In this document: piece by piece, positions 7,422 through 14,691 of the stretch
Layout of the letters: every line of letters begins with the position of its first letter
How positions within the stretch are numbered: position 1 is the stretch's first letter
NCBI GenBank assembly: GCA_046727955.1
Contig: JBKPDO010000166.1
Coordinates: 1 to 64,000 of the forward strand
Source of the DNA: DASVXQ01 sp046727955
GTDB taxonomy: Bacteria; Actinomycetota; CALGFH01
DNA length: 64,000 bases
Direction of reading: 5' to 3'
The notes under the pieces: model-generated
Seen by the model: the letters and a program-made list of their open reading frames with translations, nothing else
Database searches by the model: none
Told to the model about the DNA's origin: nothing
Translations under genes and position numbers: made by a program

Positions 7422-7643
7422 ATGGCGGAAGCTGCGTTCGAGCACGGTAGCGGGTCGAAGCGCGCTGCGGCGCGGCGGGCGCGCTATCTGGCTCGTGTGC
7501 GTGCTGAAGGGCGCCGCCTGCGCACCGGCTCGGAGATCCTCGCCGAGCGCCGGGACGACCCCGACCCGCCAAGCGATGAGGAGCTGGACGCCTTCCTCGA
7601 GGTGATTTACGAGGCGCGCGATCGGGATCGCGACCGTGCCTGA
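7422..7643 (+). CDS. Small antitoxin-like protein
   Basis: This 73-residue hydrophilic protein is preceded by AGGAG 8 nt before the ATG. The sequence is rich in Arg, Ala and Glu, with an acidic middle (DDPDPPSDEELDAFLEV). No family is recognised with certainty. The layout (short charged protein whose last codons overlap a PIN-like start, VPESPALVDTDVAS) is that of the antitoxin of a VapBC-type pair. The partner is broken, so it may be an orphan antitoxin. Confidence 0.6.
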   Translation: MAEAAFEHGSGSKRAAARRARYLARVRAEGRRLRTGSEILAERRDDPDPPSDEELDAFLEVIYEARDRDRDRA

Positions 7644-7758
7644 GAGCCCTGCACTGGTCGACACCGATGTTGCATCCGCAGAAACGAACGGAGCGAGAGC
7701 CTGCGGCCTGCGTTCAGGGAGCCTTCTCCTCTCTCCCCCGCCGCCCTCCGCCGCGTGA
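7636..7758 (+). pseudogene. PIN-domain toxin (VapC-like), truncated after the first strand
   Basis: A GTG at 7636, overlapping the last codons of the upstream small gene, starts PESPALVDTDVAS. A hydrophobic strand ending in D-T-D-V-A-S is the typical beginning of a VapC PIN-domain nuclease, where the first aspartate binds metal. After about 14 residues the similarity ends and the frame closes at 7758 with 40 codons in total, against about 130 in intact toxins. The rest was evidently deleted, leaving the antitoxin-like gene alone. Confidence 0.55.
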
Positions 7759-7766
7759 GGCCTGAG

Positions 7767-8606
7767 TCACACCTCGAGCCGTGGAGGCCCGGCCTCGAGC
7801 CGCTCGCGCACCTGGCGCATCCGCTCGGCGGAGTGGTGCGGCATCTCCCAGCGCGCGTCGAGCCACCAAGTGCAGCCCGCGGCCGCCCACGGGGCGACGA
7901 TCGCGCCCGCCTTGGTGGCGTCGGCGGGCGTCTCACCCTCTATCACCACGTCGAAGCCGGGACGTAGGCCGCTGTGCTCCCGCAGCCAGCGCAGCATCGC
8001 CGTGACGTCGGGCGGCGTCGTCTCCCGGAACCCGCGCTCGTCCATGCAAACCGGCAGCAGCCCGTCGCAGCGCAGCACGCGATGCATCGACTTCGGCCGC
8101 GGCCACGCCCCGACCACCCAGATCGGGATGCGCGGCCGCTGCACCGGCTCGGCCATCGACACCAGGTCGTCGCGGGCGCTGAGGTCCATGTCGTAGTGGC
8201 GCCCGGCGAAGCGCAGCCTGCCCTCCCACAGGCCGGCGACGAGGTCGATGCCCTCGTCGAGCAGCTCGGCCCGCGTGCGCCGGTCGGTTTCCTCGCCGGT
8301 GTTGCCCAGCCCGGAATCGACCGCGCCGAGCCCGACCGCGAGGATGGCCCGCCCGCCCGACAGCTGATCCAGCGTGGCCGCCTGGCTCGCCAGCTTCCAC
8401 GGACGCCGCCACGGCAGTGGCGTCAGCATCGTCCCCAGGCGGACCCGAGTGGTCCGCTGCGCCATGGCCGCTAGCAGCGTCCAGGCATCCACGCCGTAGG
8501 CCGCCTCCCACACGAACACGCCGTCCCAGCCGGATTGGTCGGCGAGGACGGCATGGTCGAGCTGCTCGGCCGCCGTCCCCCCCGGCAGCACGAATCCAAA
8601 TCGCAT
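7767..8606 (-). CDS. LLM class flavin-dependent oxidoreductase
   Basis: This 279-residue luciferase-like monooxygenase fold protein starts MRFGFVLPGGTAAEQLDHAVLAD. It has the LGTMLTPLPWRRPWKLA segment, a TLDQLSGGRAILAVGLG stretch typical of the family, and a later IPIWVVGAWPRPKSM. Actinobacterial members commonly use F420 or FMN. The substrate is unknown. It stands alone and its start follows normal family spacing. It is not closely similar to the second LLM protein in the window (55039-56049). Confidence 0.88.
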   Translation of the reverse strand: MRFGFVLPGGTAAEQLDHAVLADQSGWDGVFVWEAAYGVDAWTLLAAMAQRTTRVRLGTMLTPLPWRRPWKLASQAATLDQLSGGRAILAVGLGAVDSGLGNTGEETDRRTRAELLDEGIDLVAGLWEGRLRFAGRHYDMDLSARDDLVSMAEPVQRPRIPIWVVGAWPRPKSMHRVLRCDGLLPVCMDERGFRETTPPDVTAMLRWLREHSGLRPGFDVVIEGETPADATKAGAIVAPWAAAGCTWWLDARWEMPHHSAERMRQVRERLEAGPPRLEV

Positions 8607-8644
8607 GGAACGTGTTCTACACCAGACCTCCGACAGCCCTGGCG

Positions 8645-8742
8645 GGACTCACCCGGCAGGACTCACCCGGCAGGACTCACCCGGCAGGACTCACCCGGCA
8701 GGACTCACCCGGCAGGACTCACCCGGCAGGACTCACCCGGCA
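8645..8742. repeat. 14-bp tandem repeat, 7 perfect copies
   Basis: GGACTCACCCGGCA is repeated seven times in exact 14-bp register from 8645 to 8742, between the LLM start and the end of the response regulator gene. There are no spacers, so it is not a CRISPR array. A unit length that is not a multiple of three and the intergenic position indicate a variable-number repeat rather than coding sequence. Confidence 0.97.
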
Positions 8743-8765
8743 GGGGGCCCGCGACTCGGGCGGGC

Positions 8766-9164
8766 TCAGCGAGAGGGATTGCAGGCGTCGCGCAGGGTGG
8801 CGATCAGGTCGACGGTGCAGACGCCCTTCGCGACCCCAGCCTGCGCACCTGAGCTGCGGACCGCGCTGGCGAGCTGCGCATCGTCGTGGCCCGTCCACAA
8901 CACCACCGGGGTCTCCGGCTGCCGCCGCCGCAAGGTCTGGGTCGCCTGGATACCGTCCATCCCCGGCATGCGCAGGTCCATCAGGACCACGTCAGGGTGA
9001 TGCGCGGCCGCCTCGGCCAGCGCCTGGGCTCCGTCGGCGGCCTCGCCGACCACCATCAGGCCCGCGTTCTCCAGCGCCACGCGAACCGTTCGGCGGAGCC
9101 ACGGGCTGTCGTCGACGACCAAGACCCGCAGCGGTGCGGCGGTGTCGGTGTAGGCGTATGACAT
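8766..9164 (-). CDS. Response regulator, receiver domain only
   Basis: This 132-residue CheY-like protein has the acidic pair D18-D19, the phospho-acceptor D63 in VVLMDLRMPGMDG, a conserved threonine in LWTGHDD and a lysine in GVAKGV. No output domain follows, so it would act through protein contacts. The ATG at 9164 has a GGGGG stretch about 5 nt upstream; the longer frame to 9209 is less likely. No histidine kinase is adjacent; the nearest lies at 31551. Confidence 0.9.
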   Translation of the reverse strand: MSYAYTDTAAPLRVLVVDDSPWLRRTVRVALENAGLMVVGEAADGAQALAEAAAHHPDVVLMDLRMPGMDGIQATQTLRRRQPETPVVLWTGHDDAQLASAVRSSGAQAGVAKGVCTVDLIATLRDACNPSR

Positions 9165-9226
9165 CGCAACCCCCGCGAAGTATGCGTGGCGTGCTACTGG
9201 GGTTATCATTCCTCATGCCAAGTGCG

Positions 9227-9250
9227 GATGCAACTGCAGATGCAACTGCA
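9227..9250. repeat. 12-bp tandem repeat in the XRE regulator promoter region
   Basis: GATGCAACTGCA is present twice in tandem (9227-9238 and 9239-9250). CCAAGTGC flanks it on both sides (9218-9225 and 9255-9262). The site lies 65-90 bp upstream of the XRE regulator start and between two divergent genes, as expected for an operator. Confidence 0.55.
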
Positions 9251-9314
9251 CCCGCCAAGTGCAACTCCTGGAGGTGGGCGAGCTATTGGCCGGTCCAGGC
9301 TGTGGAGGGGGCAT

Positions 9315-10178
9315 GTGACTGAGGTTCAGCCGGGCGGTCCGACCGTCCGCCGCATGATGGTCGGCTCGCACCTGCGCCGGCTCCGCAACCACAAGGGCAT
9401 CTCGCGCGAGCAGGCAGGCGAGGCGATCCGGGCGTCCGAGTGGAAGATCCACCGGCTCGAGAACGGGCAGGTGGGCTTCAAGGAGCGGGACGTCGTGGAC
9501 CTGCTGGCCCTGTACGGGGTCACCGATCCGCACGAGATCGCGGCGCTGGTCGCGGTCGCGCGCGAGTCCAACGCGCCCAGCTGGTGGCTCCAGTACAGCG
9601 ACGTCCTGCCCCAGTGGTTCCGGACCTATCTCGACCTGGAGTCAGCCGCCGCGCTCATCCGGACGTACGAGGGACAGTTCGTCCCCGGCCTGCTCCAGAC
9701 CGAGGCCTACATCCGCGCGGTGGTCCGTGGCGCGCACCTGGACGATTCGCCCGAGGAGCTGGACCAACGGGTCACGCTGCGGACGACCCGGCAGACGGTG
9801 CTCACGCGGGCGGATCCTCCCCGGCTGTGGGCGGTGGTGGACGAGGCGGCGCTCCGGCGACCAGTCGGCGGTCGCAAGGTCGCGCGCGCGCAGCTAAAGC
9901 ACCTCATCGAGGCAGCCGAGCTATCGAACGTGATCCTGCAGGTCCTGCCGCTCGCCGCCGGGGCGCACCCAGCCATGGTCGGTGCCTTCAGCATCCTGCG
10001 GTTTCCCGGCCAGGACCTGCCGGATCTCGTTTACCTCGAGCACCTGACCAGCGCGCAGTACCTGAGCAAGCGCGACGACGTAGATCAGTACCTTCACGTG
10101 ATGGAGGGCATCTGCGTGCGCAGCGAGCCTCCGGACACGACCGTGGAAATCCTCACCAAGATCTTGCGGGAGACGTGA
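9315..10178 (+). CDS. XRE family transcriptional regulator with DUF5753
   Basis: This 287-residue protein has an N-terminal helix-turn-helix (LRRLRNHKGISREQAGEAI, then ASEWKIHRLENG) and a long C-terminal DUF5753-type domain with YEGQFVPGLLQTEAY. The GTG at 9315 is chosen because GGAGGGG lies 4 nt upstream and the sequence before it lacks similarity. Such regulators are abundant in actinobacteria and usually precede a DUF397 gene, as here (2-bp gap). In Streptomyces, pairs of this kind act in developmental control; the role here is inferred only by family. Confidence 0.92.
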   Translation: MTEVQPGGPTVRRMMVGSHLRRLRNHKGISREQAGEAIRASEWKIHRLENGQVGFKERDVVDLLALYGVTDPHEIAALVAVARESNAPSWWLQYSDVLPQWFRTYLDLESAAALIRTYEGQFVPGLLQTEAYIRAVVRGAHLDDSPEELDQRVTLRTTRQTVLTRADPPRLWAVVDEAALRRPVGGRKVARAQLKHLIEAAELSNVILQVLPLAAGAHPAMVGAFSILRFPGQDLPDLVYLEHLTSAQYLSKRDDVDQYLHVMEGICVRSEPPDTTVEILTKILRET

Positions 10179-10180
10179 CG

Positions 10181-10417
10181 ATGGAGCAGAACTACAACGG
10201 CATGCCCGCCAGCGGGCTGCAGGGAGTGCAGTGGCGCAAGGGCGGCCGCAGCAGCGCACAGGGGAATTGCGTCGAGGCGGCGCGGCTGCCCGACGGCGGC
10301 GCCGCTGTGCGCAACTCCAGGCACCCAGAGGGGCCCGCGCTCATCTTCAACGACGCCGAGATCCGCGCGTTCCTCGAGGGGGTGAAGGACGGCGACTTCG
10401 ACCACCTGCTGCAGTAG
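10181..10417 (+). CDS. DUF397 domain-containing protein
   Basis: This 78-residue protein has the DUF397 pattern: VQWRKGGRSSAQGNCVEAAR near the N-terminus, then VRNSRHPEGPALIF and a C-terminal helix (AEIRAFLEGVKDGDFD). It starts 2 bp after the stop of the XRE regulator. These pairs are considered regulator-antagonist modules in actinobacteria, and some authors compare them with toxin-antitoxin systems. The start ATG is unambiguous. Confidence 0.93.
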   Translation: MEQNYNGMPASGLQGVQWRKGGRSSAQGNCVEAARLPDGGAAVRNSRHPEGPALIFNDAEIRAFLEGVKDGDFDHLLQ

Positions 10418-10421
10418 CGCG

Positions 10422-10529
10422 TCAGGCGGCCGTCGGCTCGGCGAGGTGTCGGAGCACCACCGCGGCGTAGGTGGCGACCCCGACCGTGAGGGCGTCCTCG
10501 TCGAGCGAGGGCCGACCCGGCTCACTCAC
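10422..10529 (-). CDS. Possible 35-residue protein overlapping the aldo-keto reductase stop
   Basis: A GTG at 10529 overlaps the end of the aldo-keto reductase gene by 8 bp and opens a frame of 35 residues including LDEDALTVGVATYAAVVLRH. Translational coupling and the helical, hydrophobic middle make expression conceivable. It could equally be the end of a lost gene. No family is recognised. Confidence 0.25.
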   Translation of the reverse strand: MSEPGRPSLDEDALTVGVATYAAVVLRHLAEPTAA

Positions 10530-11547
10530 TGCTGGAGTCCGCCCAGATATTGATATTTCCTTCGGTCGCGTAGCGATCGATCTCGGCCAGCTCCTCGTCG
10601 TCGAAGGACAGGTTCCCCAGCGCGCCGACGTTGCCCTCGAGCTGGGCGACGCTGCTCGCGCCGACCAGCGCCGAGGTCACCCGCGGGTCGCGCAGCGTCC
10701 ACGCCAGCGCCATCTGCGCCAGCGTCTGCTCGCGGAGGCGCGCGATCTGATTCAGCGACCGTACCCTGGCGAGGTTCTGCTCGCTCAGCATGTCGCGGCT
10801 GAGCGTGCCCGGCTGGCTCGCCCGCGAGCCCTCGGGAATCCCGTCGAGGTAGCGGTCGGTGAGCAGCCCCTGCGCCAGCGGCGAGAACACGATGCAGCCC
10901 ACGCCCTCGGCGCCGAGCACGTCGAGCAGGCCGTCCTCGATCCAGCGGTTCAGCAGCGAGTACGAGGGCTGGTGGATCAGCAGTGGCGTGCCCAGCTCCC
11001 GCAGGATCCGCACGGCGTCGCGGGTCCGCTCCGGCGAGTACGACGACACCCCGACGTACAGCGCCTTGCCCCGCCGCACGGCTGTGTCCAGTGCGCCGAG
11101 CGTCTCCTCCAGCGGGGTGTCGGGGTCGAAGCGGTGCGAATAGAAGATGTCCACGTACTCCAGGCCCATGCGTCCGAGGCTCTGGTCTAGGCTCGCCAGC
11201 AGGTACTTGCGCGAGCCCCATTCGCCGTACGGGCCCGGCCACATGTCGTAGCCGGCCTTGGTGGAGACGACCAGCTCGTCGCGGTAGGCATGCAGGTCGG
11301 TGGCGAGGATGCGGCCGAAGTTCTCCTCGGCCAACCCGTAGGGCGGGCCGTAGTTGTTGGCCAGGTCGAAGTGGGTGACGCCCAGGTCGAAGGCGCGGCG
11401 GACGATGGCGCGCTGGTCGTCCAGCGGCCGGCCGTGACCGAAGTTCTGCCACAGACCGAGCGAGACCGCCGGCAGCAGAAGCCCGCTGCGCCCGACGCGG
11501 CGGTACCGCATGGCGTCGTAACGCTGAGGAGTGGCTAGATAGGTCAT
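10522..11547 (-). CDS. Aldo/keto reductase (L-glyceraldehyde 3-phosphate reductase type)
   Basis: This 341-residue NADPH-dependent reductase has YRRVGRSGLLLPAVSLGLWQNFG at the start, the catalytic DLANNYGPPYG segment (Asp and Tyr), DIFYSHRFDP with the catalytic histidine, and the cofactor-binding ending (ALVGASSVAQLEGNVGAL). The AENFGRIL and WPGPYGEWGSRKYL segments match the YghZ/MgrA subgroup, which detoxifies L-glyceraldehyde 3-phosphate and methylglyoxal-like carbonyls. The ATG at 11547 overlaps the stop of the DUF1707-FHA gene by 4 bp, so the two are coupled. Confidence 0.93.
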   Translation of the reverse strand: MTYLATPQRYDAMRYRRVGRSGLLLPAVSLGLWQNFGHGRPLDDQRAIVRRAFDLGVTHFDLANNYGPPYGLAEENFGRILATDLHAYRDELVVSTKAGYDMWPGPYGEWGSRKYLLASLDQSLGRMGLEYVDIFYSHRFDPDTPLEETLGALDTAVRRGKALYVGVSSYSPERTRDAVRILRELGTPLLIHQPSYSLLNRWIEDGLLDVLGAEGVGCIVFSPLAQGLLTDRYLDGIPEGSRASQPGTLSRDMLSEQNLARVRSLNQIARLREQTLAQMALAWTLRDPRVTSALVGASSVAQLEGNVGALGNLSFDDEELAEIDRYATEGNINIWADSSSE

Positions 11548-12089
11548 CGCGCCACGATACAGAAGCCGAGCGGACCGAAGCTGACCCGGTCGCCGGGGCG
11601 GGCGGGGACCGCGCCGGCGATGCGCCAGCCGTTGAGACGGGTCCCGTTGGTCGAGCCCAGGTCGACCAACAGCCACTCTTCGCCCTGACGGCGCAGCTCC
11701 GCGTGGTGGCGCGACACCGAAGGGTCGGCGAGCACCAGGTCGCAGTCCCTGGCGCGGCCGATGGTGAGCCGCTCGTGGCCGGCGGAGGGCAGCGCCAGGC
11801 GCGGAAGGCGTGGCCCCCGCCAGGCGGCCTGCAGTTGCGTGGTGAGCGTCGACAGCGCGAAGACGGTGTCGGTAAGCCGGCGGGCGACCCGTCCCTGCGG
11901 CGGCAGGTCGTCGAGCAGTGCCGCGAGCTCGCCGCGGCTGCGGGCGCGGAAGGCGAGGTCCAGGCGGCGCACGAAGGTGTCGAACGAGATCCGGCCCTCG
12001 ACCGAGCGGTCGCGCAGGGCCCTGATGGCGCGCTCACGGTCCGCATCCGACACGCGCGTCGGAGGTGGTGTGTGCGCCTGCTCCGCCAT
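11544..12089 (-). CDS. DUF1707 and FHA domain-containing protein
   Basis: This 181-residue protein has an N-terminal DUF1707 (RVSDADRERAIRALRDRSVEGRIS, trimmed form VEGRISFDTFVRRLDLAF) and a C-terminal FHA domain with GRARDCDLVLADPSVSRHHAEL and DLGSTNGTRLNG. FHA domains bind phosphothreonine peptides, linking the protein to Ser/Thr kinase signalling. The ATG at 12089 directly precedes the DUF1707 start; the open frame extends much further upstream but without meaning. It overlaps the reductase gene downstream. Confidence 0.9.
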   Translation of the reverse strand: MAEQAHTPPPTRVSDADRERAIRALRDRSVEGRISFDTFVRRLDLAFRARSRGELAALLDDLPPQGRVARRLTDTVFALSTLTTQLQAAWRGPRLPRLALPSAGHERLTIGRARDCDLVLADPSVSRHHAELRRQGEEWLLVDLGSTNGTRLNGWRIAGAVPARPGDRVSFGPLGFCIVAR

Positions 12090-12145
12090 ACCTGGACATT
12101 CTTCCCGCGCCACCACGCCGTGTCCAGGGAGGGTTGCGGCGCCGC

Positions 12146-12379
12146 TCAGCGCTGGGCTTCTAGCTTGACGACCAGGTCGTCGATGAAGGCTGTGCGGGCC
12201 TCCGGAGCGGCGCCGGCGACCGCCATGCCGACCAGGTAGGCGGTCACTGGCGCGGCGCGGCGCTCCGACGCATGCGCCGCCACCCGAGCCAGCTCGAGAA
12301 CCGCCTCGACCTCGTCCGCCCCCACGCTCGGCGCGTTCGGGCCGAGCAGTACGCGCACCTTGTCGATGAACTCCTCCAT
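12146..12379 (-). CDS. DUF6457-like small protein
   Basis: This 77-residue protein contains DEVEAVLELARVAAHASERRAAPVTAYLVGMAVAG, the pattern of a small family often found as a companion of molybdopterin-guanine dinucleotide or formate dehydrogenase genes. The ATG at 12379 has GGAGG 7 nt upstream. The frame extends to 12418 but the extra 13 residues are unlikely. No molybdenum gene is next to it here, so its role is open. Confidence 0.75.
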   Translation of the reverse strand: MEEFIDKVRVLLGPNAPSVGADEVEAVLELARVAAHASERRAAPVTAYLVGMAVAGAAPEARTAFIDDLVVKLEAQR

Positions 12380-12476
12380 GACCCGTCCTCCGGTTGGGAG
12401 GCTCCCCACCGCCCGCAAGATTAGCCCCTTCGTACAATGGCGTGGTGCCTTCCTTCACGACCCCGGTCGAGCGTCC

Positions 12477-13160
12477 ATGAAGCGACTGCTCCTGCTGCGC
12501 CACGCCTCCACCGAGCAGACGGGCAGGCGGCTCAGCGGCTGGACCCCGGGGATCCACCTGAGCGAGCAGGGTGTCCGGGAGGCGCAGGCGCTGGCCGAGC
12601 GGCTCGCGCCGCTGGAGATCCAGGCCGTCTACTCGAGCCCGCTGGAGCGCTGCCTGGAGACGGCCGCGGCCGTGGCGGAGCCACGCGGCCTCGGGGTCGA
12701 GACCGTCGAGGACGTCGGCGAGGTCCACTATGGCGAGTGGACCGGCAGGGAGCTGTCGGAGCTGGCCAAGCAGGAGCTGTGGCGGCTGGTCCAGCTGCAC
12801 CCCTCGGGCGCGCGCTTCCCGGGGGGCGAGTCGATCCTGGAGATGCAGACCAGGGCGGTGGTCGCCTGCGAGCGGCTGCGGAGCGACCATTCCGGCGAGA
12901 CCGTCGCCGTGTGCAGTCACGCTGACGTGATCAAGGCGGTCACCGCCCACTACCTCGGCATGCATCTGGACCTCTTCCAGCGGCTGGTGGTGGGCCCGGC
13001 CAGTGTGACCGCGCTGGGCTTCGGTCCGCTGCCGCACCTGCTGCGCCTCAACTCGATCGGCGACGAGCGCGACCTGCGCCCGCCCAAGGAGCCCGAGGAG
13101 CAGCCCGGGGAGCCCGGGGAGGGCGAGGAGCCCGAGGAGGGCGGCGATGGCACGGCGTGA
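12477..13160 (+). CDS. Histidine phosphatase family protein (MSMEG_4193 type)
   Basis: This 227-residue phosphoglycerate-mutase-like phosphatase has the LLLLRHAST signature with the catalytic histidine, YSSPLERCLETA, an E-V-H-Y-G-E-W-T-G-R-E-L motif and the second histidine in CSHADVIKA. The C-terminal 30 residues are Glu/Pro/Gly-rich and overlap the next gene by 14 bp. In actinobacteria this protein, a DUF3090 protein and an SCO1664-type protein form a conserved trio near mycothiol genes. The substrate is unknown. Confidence 0.92.
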   Translation: MKRLLLLRHASTEQTGRRLSGWTPGIHLSEQGVREAQALAERLAPLEIQAVYSSPLERCLETAAAVAEPRGLGVETVEDVGEVHYGEWTGRELSELAKQELWRLVQLHPSGARFPGGESILEMQTRAVVACERLRSDHSGETVAVCSHADVIKAVTAHYLGMHLDLFQRLVVGPASVTALGFGPLPHLLRLNSIGDERDLRPPKEPEEQPGEPGEGEEPEEGGDGTA

Positions 13161-13689
13161 GCTCGACCCCGTCACCCGCCTGACCACCGATGCGGTCGGC
13201 GTGCCGGGCCAGCGCACCTTCTTCATCCAGGCGGCCTCCGGCCCGGACCAGGTCACCCTGCTGGTCGAGAAGGAGCAGGTGCGCGTGCTGGCCGAGCGCG
13301 TCATCGCCTGGCTGCCCGAGCTGGCGGCGGACCGCCCCGAGGACCCCGACGAGGTGCGGGAGGCGGAGACCGGGGAGCTGGGCCTGAGCGAGCCGATCCA
13401 GCCGGACTTCCGGGTGGGCCAGCTCGCGCTCACCTACGACCCAGAGCGCGACCGGGTGGTGGTGCTGGCGACCGAGCTCGTGCCCGAGGACGAGGTGGAG
13501 GAGGATCTCACGCAGGAGCCGCAGGAGGTGCAGCTGTGGGTCACCCGGCCGCAGCTCCGCGTGATGGCCCGCCACGGCGCCCAGGTGGTGGAGCAGGGCC
13601 GGCCGCCGTGCCCCCTCTGCGGCAACCCCCTCGACCCGTCCGGTCACGTCTGCCCAGCGCAGAACGGCCACCGCCCGACGCTGGCCTGA
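13147..13689 (+). CDS. DUF3090 family protein
   Basis: This 180-residue protein has the conserved DUF3090 features: GQRTFFIQA, then VTLLVEKEQVRVLAERV near the start and a C-terminal cysteine pair motif CPLCGNPLDPSGHVCPAQNG that could bind zinc. It overlaps the phosphatase gene upstream and is followed after 3 bp by the SCO1664-type gene, so the three are co-transcribed and probably coupled. Biochemical function is not known. Confidence 0.92.
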   Translation: MARRELDPVTRLTTDAVGVPGQRTFFIQAASGPDQVTLLVEKEQVRVLAERVIAWLPELAADRPEDPDEVREAETGELGLSEPIQPDFRVGQLALTYDPERDRVVVLATELVPEDEVEEDLTQEPQEVQLWVTRPQLRVMARHGAQVVEQGRPPCPLCGNPLDPSGHVCPAQNGHRPTLA

Positions 13690-13692
13690 CCC

Positions 13693-14481
13693 TTGCCCAC
13701 CGTGCCCAGTCGTCCCGACGCCGAGCTCCCAGACCCGGACCAGGCCGGCCCCTGCCCGGCGGCGGAGGTGTCCGGCGCCCGCGCGCTCGCCTTCTTGGCC
13801 GAGGGCGAGCTGGAGGTGCTCGGGCGCATCCCGTGGGCATCGAACGCCACCCTGATGGCCCGCGTCCGGCACCAGGACCTCGAGGGCCTGGCGATCTACA
13901 AGCCACGCCGGGGTGAGCGGCCGCTGTGGGACTTCCCGAACGGGACCCTGTACCGCCGTGAGGTGGCGGCCTACCGGGTGAGCGAGGCGATCGGCTGGGG
14001 CCTGGTGCCACCCACGGTGGTGCGCGACGGTCCCTTCGGCGTCGGCTCGCTGCAGCTCTACGTGGAGGCCGACCCGGAGCTGACCGCCTTCGAGCTGGTT
14101 GAGGCCGACAACCCGGCGATGTTGCTGATCACCGCCTTCGACGTGGTGATCAATAATGCCGACCGCAAGGCCGGCCACTGCCTGACCAGGTCCGCGCGCG
14201 AGCGGGTGTGGGCCATCGACCACGGCGTCTGCTTCCACGTCGAGCCGAAGCTCCGCACGGTGCTGTGGGACTTCGCCGGGCAGCCGCTCGGGCGGGAGGT
14301 GGTCACCGCGATCGAATCTGTGGCGCTGGCCGCGCGCCAAGGGCAGCTCGCGAGGGAGCTCGCCCAGCTGCTGTCACCCGAGGAGGCTGCCGCGGTCGCG
14401 CGCCGGGCGGCCGCGCTCGCCCGCGCCGGCTGCCTGCCGCTGCCGACCGGCCGGCGCCCGTATCCCTGGCCGCTGATCTGA
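13693..14481 (+). CDS. SCO1664 family protein (PI3/PI4-kinase-like)
   Basis: This 262-residue protein has kinase-like motifs: NATLMARV, then LAIYKPRRGERPLWDFP (the lysine and GERPL stretch), FDVVINNADRKAGH as the catalytic-loop analogue, and VWAIDHGVCFH as the metal-binding aspartate analogue. It resembles the PI3/4-kinase catalytic fold but its substrate is unknown. Start is TTG at 13693, 3 bp after the DUF3090 stop; GTG at 13702 is an alternative. It is the third gene of the conserved actinobacterial trio. Confidence 0.9.
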   Translation: MPTVPSRPDAELPDPDQAGPCPAAEVSGARALAFLAEGELEVLGRIPWASNATLMARVRHQDLEGLAIYKPRRGERPLWDFPNGTLYRREVAAYRVSEAIGWGLVPPTVVRDGPFGVGSLQLYVEADPELTAFELVEADNPAMLLITAFDVVINNADRKAGHCLTRSARERVWAIDHGVCFHVEPKLRTVLWDFAGQPLGREVVTAIESVALAARQGQLARELAQLLSPEEAAAVARRAAALARAGCLPLPTGRRPYPWPLI

Positions 14482-14691
14482 GTCTGAATGTCCGTGGAGG
14501 GGTTCTGTGGGGGGTTCTGTGAGGGCTTCGCCCGGCTTCGCTCGTTGCTCCTGGTCTGTACGATCGATGCACGGACCGGGGAGGCGCATTACGCTGGTGT
14601 GCAACGCCTGCGCCGGGCGATCGGCAGCGTGATGGGGCTCACGCGGCGATTGGGCCCGCGTCCGCCGGCGGCCAAGGTGGGAGCGGGAGCG

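Noticed and set aside
8645..8742. CRISPR-like array
   Set aside because: The units are contiguous with no spacers and only 14 bp long, and no cas genes are nearby.
8605..9000. Plus-strand frame encoding a DSPGRTHPAGLTRQ repeat protein
   Set aside because: It arises from the 14-bp repeat being open in all frames; no ribosome site and the rest is antisense to the response regulator gene.
11544..13433. 629-codon minus-strand frame including the DUF1707-FHA domains
   Set aside because: The upstream two thirds overlap the DUF6457-like gene and the antisense strand of the phosphatase gene; the DUF1707 domain starts at the ATG at 12089.
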